Positions 1 through 8,537 of a stretch of DNA of 35,960 nt are shown piece after piece. This DNA comes from Microbaculum marinum (GTDB lineage: Bacteria; Pseudomonadota; Alphaproteobacteria; Rhizobiales; Tepidamorphaceae): the NCBI RefSeq assembly GCF_042646165.1, contig NZ_JBHRTC010000034.1, one strand, 5' to 3'. The notes beneath the pieces were generated by a model, which saw only the letters and a program-made list of their open reading frames with translations, was not told the origin of the DNA and ran no database searches. Position 1 is the stretch's first letter, and each line of letters opens with the position of its first letter. The position numbers and the translations under genes are program-made.

Positions 1-1
1 T

Positions 2-625
2 GCATCCGCGGTTGAGGAGCCGGTAGAGGCGCCGGCGCCGGCGCCCGTCGCGCCGCCCGCCGAACCGGCACCGGTTGCGCGTCAGCAGGCGCCGGCGGCG
101 CCGGCTCCCGCGCCGGTTCGCGACGCGGGTGTCCAGATCAGCCGCATGGAGCCGCCCGCGGCGCCGCAGGTCCCGGCCCGGGAAGAGCCCCGGCCGCAGG
201 CACCGACGGCCGACTACGAGCAGGCGTTCGTGCCCCCGGCTGCGGCTCGCCCCGAGCATCAGCAGCCGCGCATGCCGCAGATCGAGGACTTTCCCCTGAT
301 CGCCCAGAAGGAGATGCGGGCGCGCGCGGCGGCCGAGCATGAGCACGGCGACGAGCGTCGCCGTCCGGGGCTGTTCCAGCGACTCGCGTCCGTCGGCCTG
401 GGCCGTCGCGATGATTCGGGCGAATCGGAACACGACGAGCGGCCGGTCGCGGAACCGCGTGCGGTGGAGCCGCCGGTTTCCGAATACGCGAAGCGGCCCC
501 AGCGCCCCGCTCAGCCGGAACAGCCGAGGCATGCGCCGCAGGTCGCCAACGCGCCTCGCCGGCCTGCCGCGGTGGACGATGACCAGTACGAAATCCCAGC
601 GTTTCTGCGGCGTCAGGCCAACTGA
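2..625 (+). CDS. ftsZ: Cell division protein FtsZ, C-terminal part (5' truncated by window edge)
   Basis: Only the last 207 residues are present; the GTPase domain lies left of the window. What is visible is a long Pro/Ala/Arg/Glu-rich, low-complexity segment, as in the intrinsically disordered C-terminal linker of alphaproteobacterial FtsZ, followed by the conserved C-terminal peptide DDDQYEIPAFLRRQAN. In FtsZ this peptide binds membrane tethers such as FtsA. The following gene is lpxC, the usual alphaproteobacterial order (ftsZ-lpxC), which supports the call. The reading frame is open from position 2. Low-complexity coding and the tail motif are seen directly; the polymerising role in the division ring is family knowledge. 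Confidence 0.93.
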   Translation, partial: ASAVEEPVEAPAPAPVAPPAEPAPVARQQAPAAPAPAPVRDAGVQISRMEPPAAPQVPAREEPRPQAPTADYEQAFVPPAAARPEHQQPRMPQIEDFPLIAQKEMRARAAAEHEHGDERRRPGLFQRLASVGLGRRDDSGESEHDERPVAEPRAVEPPVSEYAKRPQRPAQPEQPRHAPQVANAPRRPAAVDDDQYEIPAFLRRQAN

Positions 626-643
626 ACGGTGGCTTCAGAATGC

Positions 644-680
644 TCGGAGGCCCGGCCGCCGGATATGGCCGGGCCTCCGA
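644..680 (+). terminator. Strong GC hairpin after ftsZ
   Basis: A perfect 14-bp inverted repeat (TCGGAGGCCCGGCC and its complement) encloses a 9-nt loop, starting 19 nt after the ftsZ stop. It is followed by only a short T run (GATTTCC), so it may be a weak intrinsic terminator or an mRNA 3'-end stabiliser. Confidence 0.6.
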
Positions 681-945
681 TTTCCGGGATTGTTACAAAC
701 CCGGGCGTACGCGTAACAGACCGTAAAAAAGCGTGATTTGGTCCAGTTGTGGCGCGCCAGTAATAATCCCGGCGGACAAAGGGGGTTCAGCCAGCAGGCT
801 CTCGTTCATTGTGGTACGGCCAACCAGCGGGCGGCGACAACGCCTGTGTTTGACCGAAACGATTGTGCGAGCCGATCAGGGTTGAACGCAAGTTCGGGGC
901 ATACACCGCGGGGGCGGATGTCCCGGACCAAGAAGCGCGGGACAA
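681..945. other. ftsZ-lpxC intergenic remainder
   Basis: No gene is recognisable here. A weak sigma70-like candidate (TTGGTC at 738-743, TAATAA at 761-766, 17-nt spacer) could drive lpxC, but the match is poor and no operator is evident. A leader of about 180 nt would precede lpxC if this promoter is real. Confidence 0.3.
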
Positions 946-1890
946 ATGAAAGCGCATTCGCAGACCACTATTAACGATCGCGTTTCTCTGAGTGGCGTTG
1001 GGGTTCATTGCGGGGCGTCGTCCACGGTGACGCTGCATCCGGCGGAACCCGACACCGGCATCATCTTCCTCAAGAATACCGATGAGGCGGCTGCGGATAT
1101 CGAAGTCCCGGCCTCGCACCGCTTCGTCGTGGCGACCGCGCTGAGCACCGTCCTGGGAAGCACCCAGGCCGGGTCGATCGCGACGGTCGAGCACCTGATG
1201 GCGTCGATCGGCGGTCTTGGCATCGACAACATCATCGTCGAGATCGACGGCGACGAAGTGCCGATCATGGACGGCAGCGCCGAGGCGTTCGTCGATGCGA
1301 TCAGGCAGGTCGGCATTCGCCGGCAGCCGGCGCGCCGCCGCTACATCAAGGTGCTCAAGCCCGTGCGGGTGCAGATCGGCGATGCGGTCGGCGAACTGAT
1401 GCCTTGCGACAGCCGCCGCTTCGAGGTGGAGATCGATTTCGCCGATGCCATTATCGGCCGCCAGGCCTATGTTTACGATGCCGAGAGCGGCGACTTCGCC
1501 CGCGACCTGGCCCGCGCCCGCACCTTCGGCTTCATGTCGAGCGTCGAGCAGCTATGGGCCAACGGCTATGCGCTCGGTGCCTCGCTTGAGAACACCGTGG
1601 TGATCGGCGACGACCAGATCGTCAACCCGGAAGGCCTGCGCTTCGCGGACGAGTTCGTGCGCCACAAGGTGCTCGACGCGATCGGCGATCTGACGCTGGC
1701 CGGCGCGCCGGTCCTCGGCCACTACCGCAGCTACCGTGGTGGCCACCGGCTGAACTGTGCCATGGTCGAGGCTCTGCTGTCCGACAAGAGCGCCTGGGAA
1801 TGGTCGACCGTGCCGGCCCGCCGCGAGGCGACGCAGGCCGATGTCGGCGCCATGCTGCCGGCCGCCGCGCTCGGACCGGACGTTTCCTGA
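946..1890 (+). CDS. lpxC: UDP-3-O-acyl-N-acetylglucosamine deacetylase LpxC
   Basis: This is the committed, zinc-dependent step of lipid A synthesis: removal of the N-acetyl group from UDP-3-O-acyl-GlcNAc in the cytoplasm. The 314-residue protein has the family zinc ligands: His83 in TVEHLMAS, and His240 and Asp244 in FVRHKVLDAIGDL. The catalytic His267 lies in RGGHRLN. The MDGSAEAFV motif around residue 108 is also typical. Length matches the family. ATG at 946 is preceded by a weak GGGAC. Its position after ftsZ is standard in Alphaproteobacteria and implies an LPS-bearing outer membrane. Confidence 0.97.
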   Translation: MKAHSQTTINDRVSLSGVGVHCGASSTVTLHPAEPDTGIIFLKNTDEAAADIEVPASHRFVVATALSTVLGSTQAGSIATVEHLMASIGGLGIDNIIVEIDGDEVPIMDGSAEAFVDAIRQVGIRRQPARRRYIKVLKPVRVQIGDAVGELMPCDSRRFEVEIDFADAIIGRQAYVYDAESGDFARDLARARTFGFMSSVEQLWANGYALGASLENTVVIGDDQIVNPEGLRFADEFVRHKVLDAIGDLTLAGAPVLGHYRSYRGGHRLNCAMVEALLSDKSAWEWSTVPARREATQADVGAMLPAAALGPDVS

Positions 1891-2109
1891 CGGGTTTGCC
1901 CCGGTCTTCGGATTTTGCGGTTTCTCCGTATCGCGCGGGCGAATTCGGCCGCCCGACACGCGGTCGGCTCGGCCCTCGGCTCACCGCCACAAATTCGCTT
2001 GAATCAGGCGTCAGCCAAACTGGTTTAGGAAGCGGTGTTGGGCTACAGTCCGCGCCGTCCGCGCCATCTGCCGGGCGCGACACGATTTGGACTGAGCCGA
2101 AGAGATCTC

Positions 2110-2991
2110 ATGCGTTTGAGTAATGGAACTACCGTCGAAGCGGGTACCTCGGTGGGCGGCAAGGCCTTGCGCCTTGCCGTGCTGGTCGCCGTCGGCCTGT
2201 CGATAACCGCGTGCAACAGCCTGTTCTCCAAGAACGAGGACGAATATGCGGTCATCGAGGAAGAACCCGCCGAGGTGCTCTACAACGAGGGCCTGATTCT
2301 CGTTAATTCCGGCGCGATGCGGGAGGCGGCGGAGAAGTTCGACGAGGTCGAGCGCATCCATCCCTATTCGGAATGGGCCCGCAAGTCGCTGATCATGTCG
2401 GCCTACACCAACTACGAATCGGAGCGCTATTCCGACGCGATCACGTCGGCCAGGCGCTACGTGACGCTCTATCCGGGCAGCGAAGACGCAGCCTACGCCC
2501 AGTTCCTGATCGCCGAGTCCTATTACAACCAGATTGCCGACGTCGGCCGCGACCAGGCCCGCTCCGAGAAGGCGGCTGTCGCCTATCGCGAGCTGATCGA
2601 GAAGTATCCGGAATCCGAATACGCGGTCGAGGCACGCGGCAAGCTCGAATTGGCGCGCGACCAGCTCGCCGGCAAGGAAATGCAGATCGGCCGCTACTAC
2701 CTCAACAAGCATCAGTATCTGGCCGCCATCAATCGCTTCAAGACGGTGGTCAGCGACTACCAGACGACCCGCCACATCGAGGAAGCGCTGCACCGGCTGA
2801 CCGAGGCCTACTATTCGCTGGGTCTGGTGTCCGAAGCCCAGACGTCGGCGGCGATCCTCGGCCACAACTACCCCGACAGTCCCTGGTACAAGGACTCCTA
2901 CGCGCTGCTGTCGTCGGGCGGCTACGAACCGGAAGTCAACGAGGGCTCGTGGCTGAGCAAGCTGTTCCGCACCAGTACCGGTTCGCTGTGA
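2110..2991 (+). CDS. bamD: Outer membrane assembly lipoprotein BamD
   Basis: BamD is the essential lipoprotein of the BAM complex that inserts beta-barrel proteins into the outer membrane. The frame is open from 2035, but ATG 2110 puts a short basic N-terminus directly before a hydrophobic stretch and a lipobox (SITAC, lipidated Cys35), so this start is chosen (293 residues). The rest is TPR-like helical repeats, beginning with EVLYNEGLILVNSGAMREAAEKFDEV and including repeated YP..SEYA-type turns, as in the YfiO/ComL family. The stop lies 7 nt before recN, suggesting co-transcription. Confidence 0.94.
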   Translation: MRLSNGTTVEAGTSVGGKALRLAVLVAVGLSITACNSLFSKNEDEYAVIEEEPAEVLYNEGLILVNSGAMREAAEKFDEVERIHPYSEWARKSLIMSAYTNYESERYSDAITSARRYVTLYPGSEDAAYAQFLIAESYYNQIADVGRDQARSEKAAVAYRELIEKYPESEYAVEARGKLELARDQLAGKEMQIGRYYLNKHQYLAAINRFKTVVSDYQTTRHIEEALHRLTEAYYSLGLVSEAQTSAAILGHNYPDSPWYKDSYALLSSGGYEPEVNEGSWLSKLFRTSTGSL

Positions 2992-2998
2992 TCGGGCA

Positions 2999-4672
2999 AT
3001 GCTCGTCGCCCTGTCGATCCGCGACATCGTCATCATCGACAAGCTCGACATTGCATTCGAATCGGGCCTGAGCGCGCTCACCGGCGAGACTGGCGCCGGT
3101 AAATCGATCCTGCTGGATTCCCTGTCGCTGGCACTCGGCGGGCGCGGCGACGCCGCCCTTGTGCGCCGGGGCGCCGATCGGGGGCAGGTGACGGCGGTCT
3201 TCGACGTCGGACGCGACCATCCCGCTCGCACGCTGTTGACAGAACACGGATTCGAGACCGACGGCGACCTCATCCTGCGCCGCGTCCAGTCCGCGGACGG
3301 TCGCACCCGCGCCTTCGTCAACGACCAGCCCGCAAGCGTACAGCTCCTGTCGAGGCTCGGCGCGTCTCTCGTCGAGATCCACGGACAGCACGACGACCGT
3401 GCACTGGTCGATCCCGCAGCCCATCGGGATCTGCTGGACACGTTCGGCGGCCTGGAAGGCGCTGTCGCCGCTACCGGAGCCGCCTGGAGCGTCTGGCGGC
3501 AAGTGCAAGCGGATCTCGACCAGGCGCGAGCCGCACTGGAGACCTCGGCGTCCGAGCGCGACTATCTCGCCCATTCGCTGGAGGAGCTCGACGCGCTCGA
3601 TCCGGCAGCCGGCGAGGAGGCGCACCTGGCCGAGCGCCGGAAGATCATGATGCAGGCCGAGAAGCTCAGCGAGGAGCTCAAGGAGGCCGGCGAGTCGGTC
3701 GGCGGCAACGGATCGCCGGTGCCGCTCCTTTCGGCGGCGCTGAGGCGCCTGGAGCGGCGAGCGGCCGACCTGCCGGAGCTTCTCGATCCGGTCGTGGCGG
3801 CGCTGACGGCGGCGCTCAATGCGCTCGAGGACAGCCGCACCACCGTCGACCGCGCGCTGGAGGAAGCCTCGTTCGACCCGCGCGACCTGGAGAGCGCCGA
3901 GGAGCGGCTGTTTGCCTTGCGGGCGGCGGCGCGCAAGCACCAGGTGGGCGTCGACGACCTTCCCGGCGTCCGCCAGCGGATGCGTGCGGCGCTGGCCGGG
4001 ATCGAGACCGGTGGCGAACGCGTCGCCGAACTGGAAGCCGCGTCAGGCAAGGCCCGCGACGCCTATGCTGCCGCCGCCGCCAAACTGAGCGCCGGCCGTG
4101 CCAGAGCCGGCCAGGCGCTGGACAGGGCGGTGATGGCGGAGCTGGCGCCGCTGAAGCTGGAACGGGCACGCTTCGAGACCCGCATCGAGACGGATGCCGG
4201 CCAGGACGGCCCGCACGGCCGCGACCGGGTCCAGTTCTGGGTGCAGACCAATCCCGGAACTCATCCGGGCCCGCTGCTCAGGGTCGCTTCGGGCGGCGAG
4301 CTGTCGCGCTTCCTGCTGGCGCTGAAGGTGGCGCTGGCCGACAAGGGCAGCGCTCCGACGCTGGTCTTCGATGAAATCGACACCGCCGTCGGCGGCGCCG
4401 TCTCAGATGCGATCGGCGTGCGTCTCCAGCGCCTGGCGGATCGGGTTCAGGTGCTGACGGTCACCCACGCGCCACAGGTCGCCGCCCGTGCCGACCGCCA
4501 TCTGCTGATCCGCAAGGACGGCGGGGCCAGATCATCAGACGAGGTCGTGACGCGCGTCGATCCGCTCGATCCGACGCGGCGGCGCGAGGAGATCGCGCGC
4601 ATGCTGGCGGGCGCGACCGTGACCGACGAGGCCCGCGCCGCCGCGGGCAAGCTGCTGGCGGGAGCGGAGTGA
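2999..4672 (+). CDS. recN: DNA repair protein RecN
   Basis: RecN is an SMC-like ATPase acting in double-strand-break repair. The 557-residue protein has an N-terminal Walker A (GETGAGKS, residues 29-36), a long central Ala/Glu/Leu-rich coiled-coil region from about 150 to 380, an ABC signature-like SGGELSRFLLALKVAL near residue 430 and Walker B LVFDEIDTAVGG near 455. Length is normal. The start ATG is 7 nt after the bamD stop, and the recN stop overlaps the ligA GTG start (GTGA), so bamD-recN-ligA look like one transcript. Confidence 0.96.
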   Translation: MLVALSIRDIVIIDKLDIAFESGLSALTGETGAGKSILLDSLSLALGGRGDAALVRRGADRGQVTAVFDVGRDHPARTLLTEHGFETDGDLILRRVQSADGRTRAFVNDQPASVQLLSRLGASLVEIHGQHDDRALVDPAAHRDLLDTFGGLEGAVAATGAAWSVWRQVQADLDQARAALETSASERDYLAHSLEELDALDPAAGEEAHLAERRKIMMQAEKLSEELKEAGESVGGNGSPVPLLSAALRRLERRAADLPELLDPVVAALTAALNALEDSRTTVDRALEEASFDPRDLESAEERLFALRAAARKHQVGVDDLPGVRQRMRAALAGIETGGERVAELEAASGKARDAYAAAAAKLSAGRARAGQALDRAVMAELAPLKLERARFETRIETDAGQDGPHGRDRVQFWVQTNPGTHPGPLLRVASGGELSRFLLALKVALADKGSAPTLVFDEIDTAVGGAVSDAIGVRLQRLADRVQVLTVTHAPQVAARADRHLLIRKDGGARSSDEVVTRVDPLDPTRRREEIARMLAGATVTDEARAAAGKLLAGAE

Positions 4673-6801
4673 GCATGGCCGGGGGAAGGAAGAGCTCCAG
4701 CGCCGTCGAGGACCTGACGCTGGAGCAGGCGGCGGCCGAACTGGAGCGGCTCGCCCACGAGATCGGCGAACACGACCGGCGCTACTATCAGGAGGACGCC
4801 CCGAGCGTCTCCGACGCCGAGTATGATGCGCTACGCCAGCGCAATACCGCAATCGAGACGGCCTTTCCCGACCTGGTGCGCCCCGACAGCCCGTCGCTCA
4901 GGGTCGGCGCTTCCCCCTCCGAGAAATTTGCCAAGGTCCGGCACCGGGTGCCGATGCTCTCGCTCGACAATGCCTTCGATGAAGAAGACGTCGCAGCGTT
5001 CGTGGATCGCATCCGCCGCTTCCTGAAGCTCGACGACGATGCTGCGGTGGTGCTGACCGCCGAACCCAAGATCGACGGCCTGTCGGCGTCGCTGCGCTAC
5101 GAGAAAGGCGTCTTCGTGCAGGGAGCGACCCGCGGCGACGGCGAGGAGGGCGAGGACGTCACCGCCAACATCCGGACCATCGATGACGTCCCTGTCCGCC
5201 TCAAGGGCAAGGGCTACGGCGACGTTTTCGAGGTACGCGGCGAGGTCTACATGAGCCACGCCGACTTCGAGGGCCTGAATGCCCGCCAGGAGGCGGACGG
5301 CAAGCCGCTCTTCGCCAATCCGCGCAACGCCGCGGCCGGGTCCTTGAGGCAGCTCGATCCGAACATCACCAGGTCGCGGCCGTTGAAGTTCTTCGCCTAT
5401 GCCTGGGGCGAGACCGGACCGTTGCCGGCGGATACCCAGTGGGGCGTCTACGAGGCGTTGCGCGAATGGGGCCTGCCCACGAACCCGCTGATGCGGACGG
5501 TAAAGTCGGTCGCCGAGGTCATGGACTTTTACCGGGAGATCGAGGAGGGCCGCGCGAGCCTCGGCTACGACATCGACGGGGTGGTCTACAAGGTCGACCG
5601 GCTCGACTGGCAGACCAGGCTCGGCTTCGTGTCGCGCAGTCCGCGCTGGGCGATCGCGCACAAGTTTCCTGCAGAAAAGGCGATGACCGTGCTCGAGGAC
5701 ATCGAGATCCAGGTCGGCCGAACCGGCGCCCTGACGCCGGTCGCCAAGCTGACGCCGGTCACCGTCGGCGGCGTCGTCGTCCGCAATGCCACCCTGCACA
5801 ACGAGGACGAAATCGCCCGCAAGGACGTGCGCATCGGCGACACCGTCATCCTGCAGCGCGCCGGCGACGTCATTCCGCAGATTCTCGGCGTCGTGTTCGA
5901 GAAGCGTCCGAAGGACGCGGTGCCCTACCGGTTCCCTGACAAGTGCCCGGTCTGCGGCTCGCATGCGGTCCGCGAGATCAATCCGCGCACCGGCAAGGAG
6001 GACGCCGTCCGCCGCTGCACCGGCAGCCTGATCTGCCCGGCGCAGGCGGTCGAGAAGCTCATCCACTTCGTCTCCCGCAACGCGTTCGACATCGAGGGGC
6101 TCGGCGCCAGGCAGGTCACGGCCTTCTACGAGGACGGCCTGATCGCGACGCCGGCCGACATCTTTACGCTGGAGGCGCGCGACAAGGAGGCCCTGAAGAA
6201 GCTCAAGGATCGCGAGGGCTGGGGCGCGACGTCGGTCAGGAACCTGTTTGCCGCCATCGACGACCGCCGCAATATCGACCTGCACCGCTTCATCTTCGCC
6301 CTCGGAATCCGCCATGTCGGGGAGACCAACGCCAAGCTGCTGGCCCGGCATTATGGCACCTTCGACGCATTCCGCTCGGCGATGAGGGCAGCCGGGGAGG
6401 GGCCGGAATCCGAGGCCTTCCAGGATCTCCTGTCGATCGACGGCATCGGCGAGACCGTCGCCGAGGCGCTGGTCGAGTTCTTCGGCGAGCCCCGCAACGA
6501 GAAGGTTATCGACGCCCTGCTCGAAGGTGCGACGCCGAAGCAGGCGGAACTGGTGCGCGGCGTCGACTCCCCCGTTTCGGGGCAGACCGTCGTCTTCACC
6601 GGCTCGCTTGAAAAGTTCACCCGCGACGAGGCCAAGGCGATGGCCGAGCGCCTCGGCGCCAAGGTGGCGAGTTCGGTGTCGTCGAAGACCGACTTGGTCG
6701 TCGCGGGTCCGGGCGCCGGGTCAAAGCTGAAGAAGGCGACCGAACTCGGTATCGAAGTCATCGACGAGGATGCCTGGCTGGAACGGATCGGGGCCGGCTA
6801 G
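4669..6801 (+). CDS. ligA: NAD-dependent DNA ligase LigA
   Basis: LigA seals nicks in replication and repair using NAD. Domains in order: adenylation domain with the AMP-accepting Lys134 in EPKIDGL, OB fold around 330-410, Cys4 zinc finger (Cys426, Cys429, Cys450, Cys456), helix-hairpin-helix repeats (for example LLSIDGIGETVAEALV) and a C-terminal BRCT domain from about 635 (GQTVVFTGSLEKF). The 710-residue length is normal. GTG 4669 overlaps the recN stop by 4 nt; ATG 4675, six nt later, is an equally possible start, and GGAGCGGA at 4661 could serve either. Confidence 0.97.
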   Translation: MSMAGGRKSSSAVEDLTLEQAAAELERLAHEIGEHDRRYYQEDAPSVSDAEYDALRQRNTAIETAFPDLVRPDSPSLRVGASPSEKFAKVRHRVPMLSLDNAFDEEDVAAFVDRIRRFLKLDDDAAVVLTAEPKIDGLSASLRYEKGVFVQGATRGDGEEGEDVTANIRTIDDVPVRLKGKGYGDVFEVRGEVYMSHADFEGLNARQEADGKPLFANPRNAAAGSLRQLDPNITRSRPLKFFAYAWGETGPLPADTQWGVYEALREWGLPTNPLMRTVKSVAEVMDFYREIEEGRASLGYDIDGVVYKVDRLDWQTRLGFVSRSPRWAIAHKFPAEKAMTVLEDIEIQVGRTGALTPVAKLTPVTVGGVVVRNATLHNEDEIARKDVRIGDTVILQRAGDVIPQILGVVFEKRPKDAVPYRFPDKCPVCGSHAVREINPRTGKEDAVRRCTGSLICPAQAVEKLIHFVSRNAFDIEGLGARQVTAFYEDGLIATPADIFTLEARDKEALKKLKDREGWGATSVRNLFAAIDDRRNIDLHRFIFALGIRHVGETNAKLLARHYGTFDAFRSAMRAAGEGPESEAFQDLLSIDGIGETVAEALVEFFGEPRNEKVIDALLEGATPKQAELVRGVDSPVSGQTVVFTGSLEKFTRDEAKAMAERLGAKVASSVSSKTDLVVAGPGAGSKLKKATELGIEVIDEDAWLERIGAG

Positions 6802-6910
6802 GTCTGCACGTCGCATGCCGGTTGTTCTGACGGGGCAACCAGCCGCATGTCGATCAGTCAAGAATCATGGCAGATTGTACTGGCGGCATCAGAATAGTCT
6901 GAGGTACATC

Positions 6911-7378
6911 ATGCGTCGGCTCCTTGCTTCCTTTGGCCTGCTTGCGGCGTTACTCTTCTCCGGAGGTGCGGTCGCGCAGGAGACGCCCGACCAGGTCGTC
7001 CGATCGATCTACGCCACCTACGAAGGGCAGGGCCTCGGCATTTCGCCGGCCGATCCGGGCATGCGCGAGATATTCTCCGCGCGGCTGCAGGCGCTGCTGG
7101 CGGAAGAAGATCAGCGGATCGAGAGCGACGGGATCGGGCTGCTCGACTTCGATGTGTTCGTCGACGGGCAGGATTTCCAGGTTACCGACCTGCAGATCGG
7201 CAAGCCTCAGGTGAGTGGCGACGAGGCGCATCTCGACGTGCGGTTTCTGAATTTCGGGGAACCGCGCGAATACCGGTATTCCTTCGTGAAGGAATCCGGC
7301 CGCTGGCGGATCGACGAGATCGAGACGGTCGGAGCCGATACGGACTGGAAGTTGACCAGCCTCCTGAACGGCGGCTGA
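6911..7378 (+). CDS. Secreted DUF3828-like protein
   Basis: A 155-residue protein with a clear Sec signal peptide (MRRLLASFGLLAALLFSGGAVAQ, cleavage likely after AVA). The mature part has QVVRSIYATYEG near the N-terminus, a central alternating-hydrophobic region and a C-terminal YRYSFVKESGRWRIDEIET. This layout resembles the DUF3828/NTF2-like periplasmic families; the biochemical role is unknown. The frame is open upstream to 6770, but ATG 6911 is preceded by GAGG at 6901-6904 with good spacing and begins the signal peptide. It stands alone between ligA and the convergent gene ending at 7385. Confidence 0.75.
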   Translation: MRRLLASFGLLAALLFSGGAVAQETPDQVVRSIYATYEGQGLGISPADPGMREIFSARLQALLAEEDQRIESDGIGLLDFDVFVDGQDFQVTDLQIGKPQVSGDEAHLDVRFLNFGEPREYRYSFVKESGRWRIDEIETVGADTDWKLTSLLNGG

Positions 7379-7384
7379 CGCCCG

Positions 7385-8386
7385 CTACAATCCCGCCGCC
7401 TTCGCGTCAGCAGCGGTTACCGGATATTCCAACGTCTCTGGCGCCCGCCGCGGTGGCGGGAGCGGTCCGAGCCAGGCGGGATCGAAGATGTCGACCAGCC
7501 CCCGGTAGGCTGCGGCCGAGATCTGGTCGAGGCCGCCGCCCCGGCCGCCGGCCAGGAATGCGGTCAGCTGCGTGTCCGCCGTCGCGGGGTCGGCGATGGA
7601 GGCACCGAGCGACATCAGATCGGCGGCTATCGAAGTGTCTTCGGCCAGATAAGCCACCTCCGACCGCAGACGTCCGCTGGGGGCGGGCAGGCGGATCATG
7701 ACGATCCGGGTCGCCGACGGTCGCGCCTCCGGATCGATGATCGTCGTTCCGCACATCAGGCCGGCCAGGACGCTGACGGGAGGCGTGGGAGCGAACAGGC
7801 TGAAGAACACGTGCCTGAGCCCACCCGTTTCGCGCATGTGCATGAACAGGCTGGAGCCGGCCATGGTCGCTTGTCCCTCGAGGCGGGCGGTGCCCGTGGG
7901 AAGGCACTCGGACAGGCATGCGAACAGATTGCCTGGACCGGTGCGCTGCGCGATGGACAGTTCGCCTCTGATGATGCGTCCCGAGAAATACGGCGACCAC
8001 GCGTGCGAATAGCACACGTAGGTTCCCGCGAGGGAGGATCCCGAATCGCCCGGCACATCCGCCGCAATCCTGCCGGAGGGGTCGCCCCAGCCCCGCACGG
8101 CGTCGGGATCGTGGCCAAGTCGCGCACGGACGGCCTCGACGAACTCCTCGAACGTGCAGTCGGAAATCCAGGAGCCCGGCCGGCCGAGGTCGATTACGCG
8201 GGCCCAATCCTGGTAGAGCCTCGCATCCCGGGGCTGTGCCCGTCCCTGAAGCCACTTGTAGGCTCGCGACACCTCGAACACGGTATTGGGGTTCACGCGC
8301 CGGAATTCTGCCGCCAGATCCTTGCAGGTCGCCGCACCGAGCAGCGCTGCGGTTGCACGCAGTTTGCGATCGATATCCCGTGGCAC
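7385..8386 (-). CDS. Putative HTH-containing regulator of unknown family
   Basis: A 333-residue protein read from GTG 8386, which is preceded by AGGA at good spacing; there is no in-frame ATG near the N-terminus and the frame runs open into the divergent promoter region. Residues about 15-55 (ATCKDLAAEFRRVNPNTV...RAYKWLQGRAQPRD) look like a lambda-repressor-type helix-turn-helix. The remaining ~230 residues (AGTYVCYSHAWSPYFSGRIIRGELS... onward) resemble no domain I can name and could be a ligand-sensing beta-rich domain. It is divergent from the secreted-protein gene at 8538, with a palindrome between them, which fits a local regulator. DNA binding is inference. Confidence 0.6.
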   Translation of the reverse strand: MPRDIDRKLRATAALLGAATCKDLAAEFRRVNPNTVFEVSRAYKWLQGRAQPRDARLYQDWARVIDLGRPGSWISDCTFEEFVEAVRARLGHDPDAVRGWGDPSGRIAADVPGDSGSSLAGTYVCYSHAWSPYFSGRIIRGELSIAQRTGPGNLFACLSECLPTGTARLEGQATMAGSSLFMHMRETGGLRHVFFSLFAPTPPVSVLAGLMCGTTIIDPEARPSATRIVMIRLPAPSGRLRSEVAYLAEDTSIAADLMSLGASIADPATADTQLTAFLAGGRGGGLDQISAAAYRGLVDIFDPAWLGPLPPPRRAPETLEYPVTAADAKAAGL

Positions 8387-8442
8387 CCGAGGTTCCTGTC
8401 CATGGTCGAGGGACGCTGACGAAGGTATCTGCTTCCAGCGGA

Positions 8443-8457
8443 ATTTCCATTGGAAAT
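8443..8457. promoter_or_regulatory. 15-bp palindrome, candidate operator
   Basis: ATTTCCATTGGAAAT has perfect 7-bp arms around one central base. A further half site, ATTTCC, follows at 8465-8470. It lies between the divergent starts at 8386 and 8538 and is placed to control both. It is a candidate binding site for the HTH protein encoded at 7385-8386. Confidence 0.5.
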
Positions 8458-8537
8458 GACAAAGATTTCCCGGCCGGCGAACAATATTGGGCGATACGGT
8501 GCGGCCTCCAGAATCCGTTACCGGAAAGGGACTTGCG

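Noticed and set aside
1552..2083. Long open frames antisense to lpxC and bamD (and similar frames opposite ligA, gatB and the cyclase)
   Set aside because: High GC content leaves antisense frames open; they show Arg/Pro/Gly/Ala-rich composition with no family motif and lie opposite proven genes.
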